This document shows positions 60,830-64,000 of a stretch of 64,000 nt of DNA, piece after piece (the first letter of the stretch is position 1; each line of letters opens with the position of its first letter). The translations under genes were made by a program, and so were the position numbers. The DNA comes from Symsagittifera roscoffensis (taxonomy: Eukaryota > Xenacoelomorpha > Acoela > Convolutidae): NCBI RefSeq assembly GCF_963678635.1, contig NC_087069.1, positions 9,817,206-9,881,205 on the forward strand, in the 5' to 3' direction. The notes beneath the pieces are model-generated. The model saw only the letters and a list, made by a program, of their open reading frames with translations. It was not told where the DNA came from and did no database searches.

Positions 60830-61068
60830 CGAACTCAAATTGGCTCTTCCAGTTTCCCCCCTTTTCAAAATACCGAGTTTTATGTTTGATTTACGTGTTA
60901 TTATGGCTAAATGCGTGATGTTACGCTGTAAATTATGAAGAACAAATCTGTTCACAATTGTTGATTTGTTCACCACGCCAAATATCATTGCATTATGATA
61001 ACGCTAAATAAGCTTTTCAAAACTGAATTTGAAAGGAGGGGGAAACTGGAAAAGAGCCCTCAAATTAA
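60830..61068. repeat. Inverted repeat with about 40 bp arms
   Basis: 'aactcaaattggctcttcca' and 'gtttccccccttttcaaa' on the left pair with 'gaaaggagggggaaactgga' and 'aaagagccctcaaattaagt' on the right. It directly abuts the next TIR element. Confidence 0.75.
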
Positions 61069-61075
61069 GTTCTCG

Positions 61076-62169
61076 CCGGCACCAAGCACCCATGGATCAT
61101 AATCGATTATATTGTCATTATATGGTCAGTATCTATAAACTTACAAAATAATCGATCATAATTCATTAAGAATGGATTATAATCATAATATTTTTATGTC
61201 AATATAAACCATTACAGTCTATTATAATCCATTAAAAATGGATTACAATCGTTATATTTTTTATGCCAATTTAATCCATAATAATCAATTATATTCAATT
61301 AAAATGAATTTTTTTGAGAGGTTAATCATGAAAGTTTTTCAAAACTCTCTCATTTCCTGTTTAGTTCAGTTGCATAAATTGTTGCATTTCATAAAATATT
61401 TCATAAAACTGTTTAGTGCTATTTACTGCAGTTTCATAAAATGTTACATTTTACAATAATTTTTTTTGTCACTACTTTTAAATTCATCTCAGTTTACACC
61501 CCTTTTACTTTACCCCCCCCCCCCCCCCCCCACCCCTCGTTCACACCCTCTTCCCTGCCAGTTTAACACAAGCATCATTTGTTCACCCCCTTTATGGTTG
61601 AACATGAGGGGATTATTTATTGGTAGACTTTGGGGGAGGGGGTTAATGATTGACAAACCCCCCCCCCCCCCCAGTTTACCCAACCCCTCCCCCCAGTTTA
61701 CCCCCGCCCCCAGTCCCCCAGTTTACCCTCTCTCCACTTAGTTGGGGAGGAGGTTAAAAAATATTTGAGGGGATGACGTTGAGACATGGCATTTAAAAAA
61801 AGACATGCCATACATTTTGCAAATTTCTTGTAAATTTTGCAAAATTTCTGCAAAAGTAATCGAATTTAGTTCAAAAAATATAATCGATTATAATCGATTA
61901 TAATGAATTATAATGGATTTTCATCTCAAAAATTATCGACTATATTGTATTTTTTTGGCAAAAAATCTATTTACCTGCCAAAATTAAAGGATAATATTCA
62001 ATTATAATTGACTATGAAGGATCATATTTTTGTTTTCAAAATTAATCGAGTCTAATGGCAATATAATCAAATTCATCGCCTGAATTTTACATCTGTAATG
62101 GATTATAATGGATTTTTTTGTCTCGGGAATCCATTATAACTGATTACAACCCATGAGCGCTCGGTGCGG
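61076..62169. mobile_element. 1.1 kb satellite-filled element with about 20 bp TIRs
   Basis: The left end ccggcaccaagcacccatgg and the inverted right end (62150-62169) agree at about 17 of 20 positions. The interior is dense in 'ataatcgattataat' and 'ggattataatc' words, like the 30101-31403 element, and the ends share the GCACCgA core with it. A C-rich block (about 61508-61745) sits inside. No reading frame. Confidence 0.6.
61508..61745 (+). repeat. C-rich block with 'cccccagtttaccc' units
   Basis: Runs of up to 18 C alternate with 'agtttaccc' (about four times near 61671-61728) and with G-rich 'gggggagggggttaa'. It could form i-motif or quadruplex structures. Confidence 0.7.
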
Positions 62170-62324
62170 TTGAATGGTGAAATCGCAAATGGCGCAAAAA
62201 GAACGTGACAAAGATTGCAGCGAAACAACAACGATGCTATTATCTAAAGCAATTGAAAAATAGAGTAAGCTGTTAAAACTAAAACAAAATTAACCTATTT
62301 ATTCCAAGAGATTGCTAGAATTCT

Positions 62325-62378
62325 AATTGGCGATCTCAGAGATAGGTTCGAGTCCTGTCACCCGTGAATGAGCAAACT
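62325..62378 (+). ncRNA. tRNA-like remnant with perfect B box
   Basis: GGTTCGAGTCC matches the Pol III B box, and the five bases on each side pair (ataGG / CCtgt). I cannot find a convincing A box or acceptor stem, so it is most likely a tRNA-derived SINE fragment. Confidence 0.2.
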
Positions 62379-64000
62379 GTGTCACGAGTTGTACAAAATG
62401 GTTGTTTGTTACAAGTTTTGGCTTTTTAAAATATTAAACTGGTTGTTCAGATTTTGATCTTTCTTTCACGAAAACATTGTAATTGCACCTATTTTGAAAG
62501 AAAAAAATACCAGAAATTGTTTCCAGCGAAAATTTTTAGATAGCGTTTAAGTACATGAATTTGAACAATCGGTTGTTCACATTCAGTAGTGAATCTAGTT
62601 GCTTTTTATTAAGTTTGCAATAACTAACTTGCTTTTAAAATAGTTGTTAAATCCTAAATAAATCTAAACGGTTTGATTACAATGTCTACTAATAGGCAAA
62701 GCTGCACTTAGCAAAACAGAATTGAGAGAAAAGCAAAAATCACCTTTAACAGAACCAAAATTAAGGAATTACTTGAAACCTAATATTTTGAAGGTCTCGC
62801 GTGTGCTTCATGTCGGCTTGTCACTATTCAATCACTAACCACCAATAAGAGTGACAGACAAATGTTATTAAGTTGCCTCCCGTACTGAAAATCTTGAGAT
62901 TGAAATCATTTTAAATCGATTTTTTTACTGATAATATACTGCATGAAAATCGGTAGAAAATAATATCGTTTTCATTGCCTAAAAACTGATTTAAATCGAT
63001 TAACATGCTTTTTAGCAAGGCAGTGAAATTCATCAAATTTTCAGCGAAAGTGATATTTTGTAACTAGTCTTTTTGATTCAAAAGGAAAACATTTTCGGGT
63101 TTTGCAAATCTAAGGGCTCCCGCGGATCAAAAACGTATTCAAGCACAATTTTCTCAATTGTAATTTTCAAGATTCTATGCGCAATAATGTTAAGTAAATT
63201 ACATATAAGTGAAAAACTCACTTTACAACAAAATTTATTCATTTTTGGTGCAGAAAATATATATGTTAATTATCTTGTAAATTTTCAGACCAAACATCAA
63301 CACGAATTTAAAATGAAAAGCATAACGTATAATTTGACTACCATTTTCTACTTTTTTTGATAAACGAGAAAATCTCGCTATAAACCGACAGCTTATACCA
63401 TCTGTATAAAATGAGTATCCAAAAAAGTTAACATCAATCAATTTAAGCAGATTTATAATGATTTTTTTGTAACTCGAAAGACATGGAAATGAAACTAAAA
63501 AAGAGTGACAAATGGATTTATATTGATTTAAAATTGATTAAAATCGATTATTTCAGCTACATTTTTACAAACCAAATAGATTTTGAATCGAAACAAATAA
63601 TTTTTTTTAAATCATCGCTACATTATGTGTATAACACCGATTGCAATTCATTTCTTGTCAGCCCGGGCAATTTTATGAAGCAAAAATACCACTAAATAAT
63701 TATTTTATTCAACCAAAAATGTCATAAAGAACCCAATTTTTTTATTTTCTATTTGTGCGAGCATATTGATCCTAGTCCAAACCAAAAATCAAATTGAAAT
63801 CTGTGGGCACACAAATTCAAGTTTTGCTACATTTGAAATTTATTTATCAAATTTTTTTCTAAACAGTAATCATTTGGCGACAATTCATAAGGTTATTGAA
63901 AGACTTAGAGCATACATTTACAACTTTTTGACCAAAAAAAAATCATTTTTTATTAAGCGTTCAGTCACATTATCTTGGTCAGAAAATTTAAAAATACGCA

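Larger units (their letters stand above)
60460..64000 (+). other. Intron 9 (at least 3,541 bp, phase 0), runs off the window
   Basis: The donor is gtgagt. It holds a 295 bp palindrome, a smaller inverted repeat, a satellite-filled TIR element, a C-rich block and a tRNA-like B box. I searched 62200-64000 for a GPS-containing exon (C-x-W...H/L-S/T) and saw none; the reading frames there are AT-rich and short. Confidence 0.75.

Noticed and set aside
63073-64000. Search for the GPS/7TM exon at the end of the window
   Set aside because: No frame with the GPS cysteine/tryptophan pattern or transmembrane exon borders was found; the frames there are AT-rich and short.

Overview
The window looks like AT-rich nuclear DNA from an invertebrate animal. 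Coding sequence is scarce and split into short exons with consensus GT/AG borders, introns reach tens of kilobases, and the introns are packed with small inverted-repeat elements and decayed transposons. The protein family (an EGF-rich adhesion GPCR) points to Metazoa; nothing seen fixes the phylum.

One plus-strand gene spans the whole window and runs off both ends. I can join nine internal exons: 19-306, 515-676, 5363-5621, 42066-43089, 47024-47228, 52146-52301, 53890-54122, 54545-54795 and 60177-60459. Every junction keeps frame (intron phases 1, 1, 2, 0, 1, 1, 0, 2, and 0 at the last donor), giving about 953 residues without a stop. The fragment reads: about 17 EGF-like modules (one reduced to four cysteines), a hormone-receptor (HormR) domain, and the start of a GAIN domain. 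The start codon, signal peptide, end of GAIN, GPS cleavage site and seven-helix domain lie outside. I find no second intact protein-coding gene.

Layout: 1-5621 holds exons 1-3 and a 4.7 kb intron. 5622-42065 is a single 36.4 kb intron, over half the window, filled with repeats: a roughly 500 bp dispersed family, foldback elements with a 10 bp target duplication, a LINE reverse-transcriptase relic (minus strand), and a 1.3 kb element with 22 bp terminal inverted repeats around satellite-like DNA. 42066-60459 carries exons 4-9, with introns containing hAT-type MITEs, a relic of the hAT transposase C-terminus, two large inverted repeats and a degenerate repeat of the exon 7 acceptor. 60460-64000 is intron, with a 295 bp palindrome 21 bp after the last donor and a second satellite-filled element whose ends resemble the first.

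The hAT-type MITEs and the hAT transposase relic are consistent with past mobilisation of non-autonomous copies by an autonomous element. No microbial-type system (operon, CRISPR, phage) is present.
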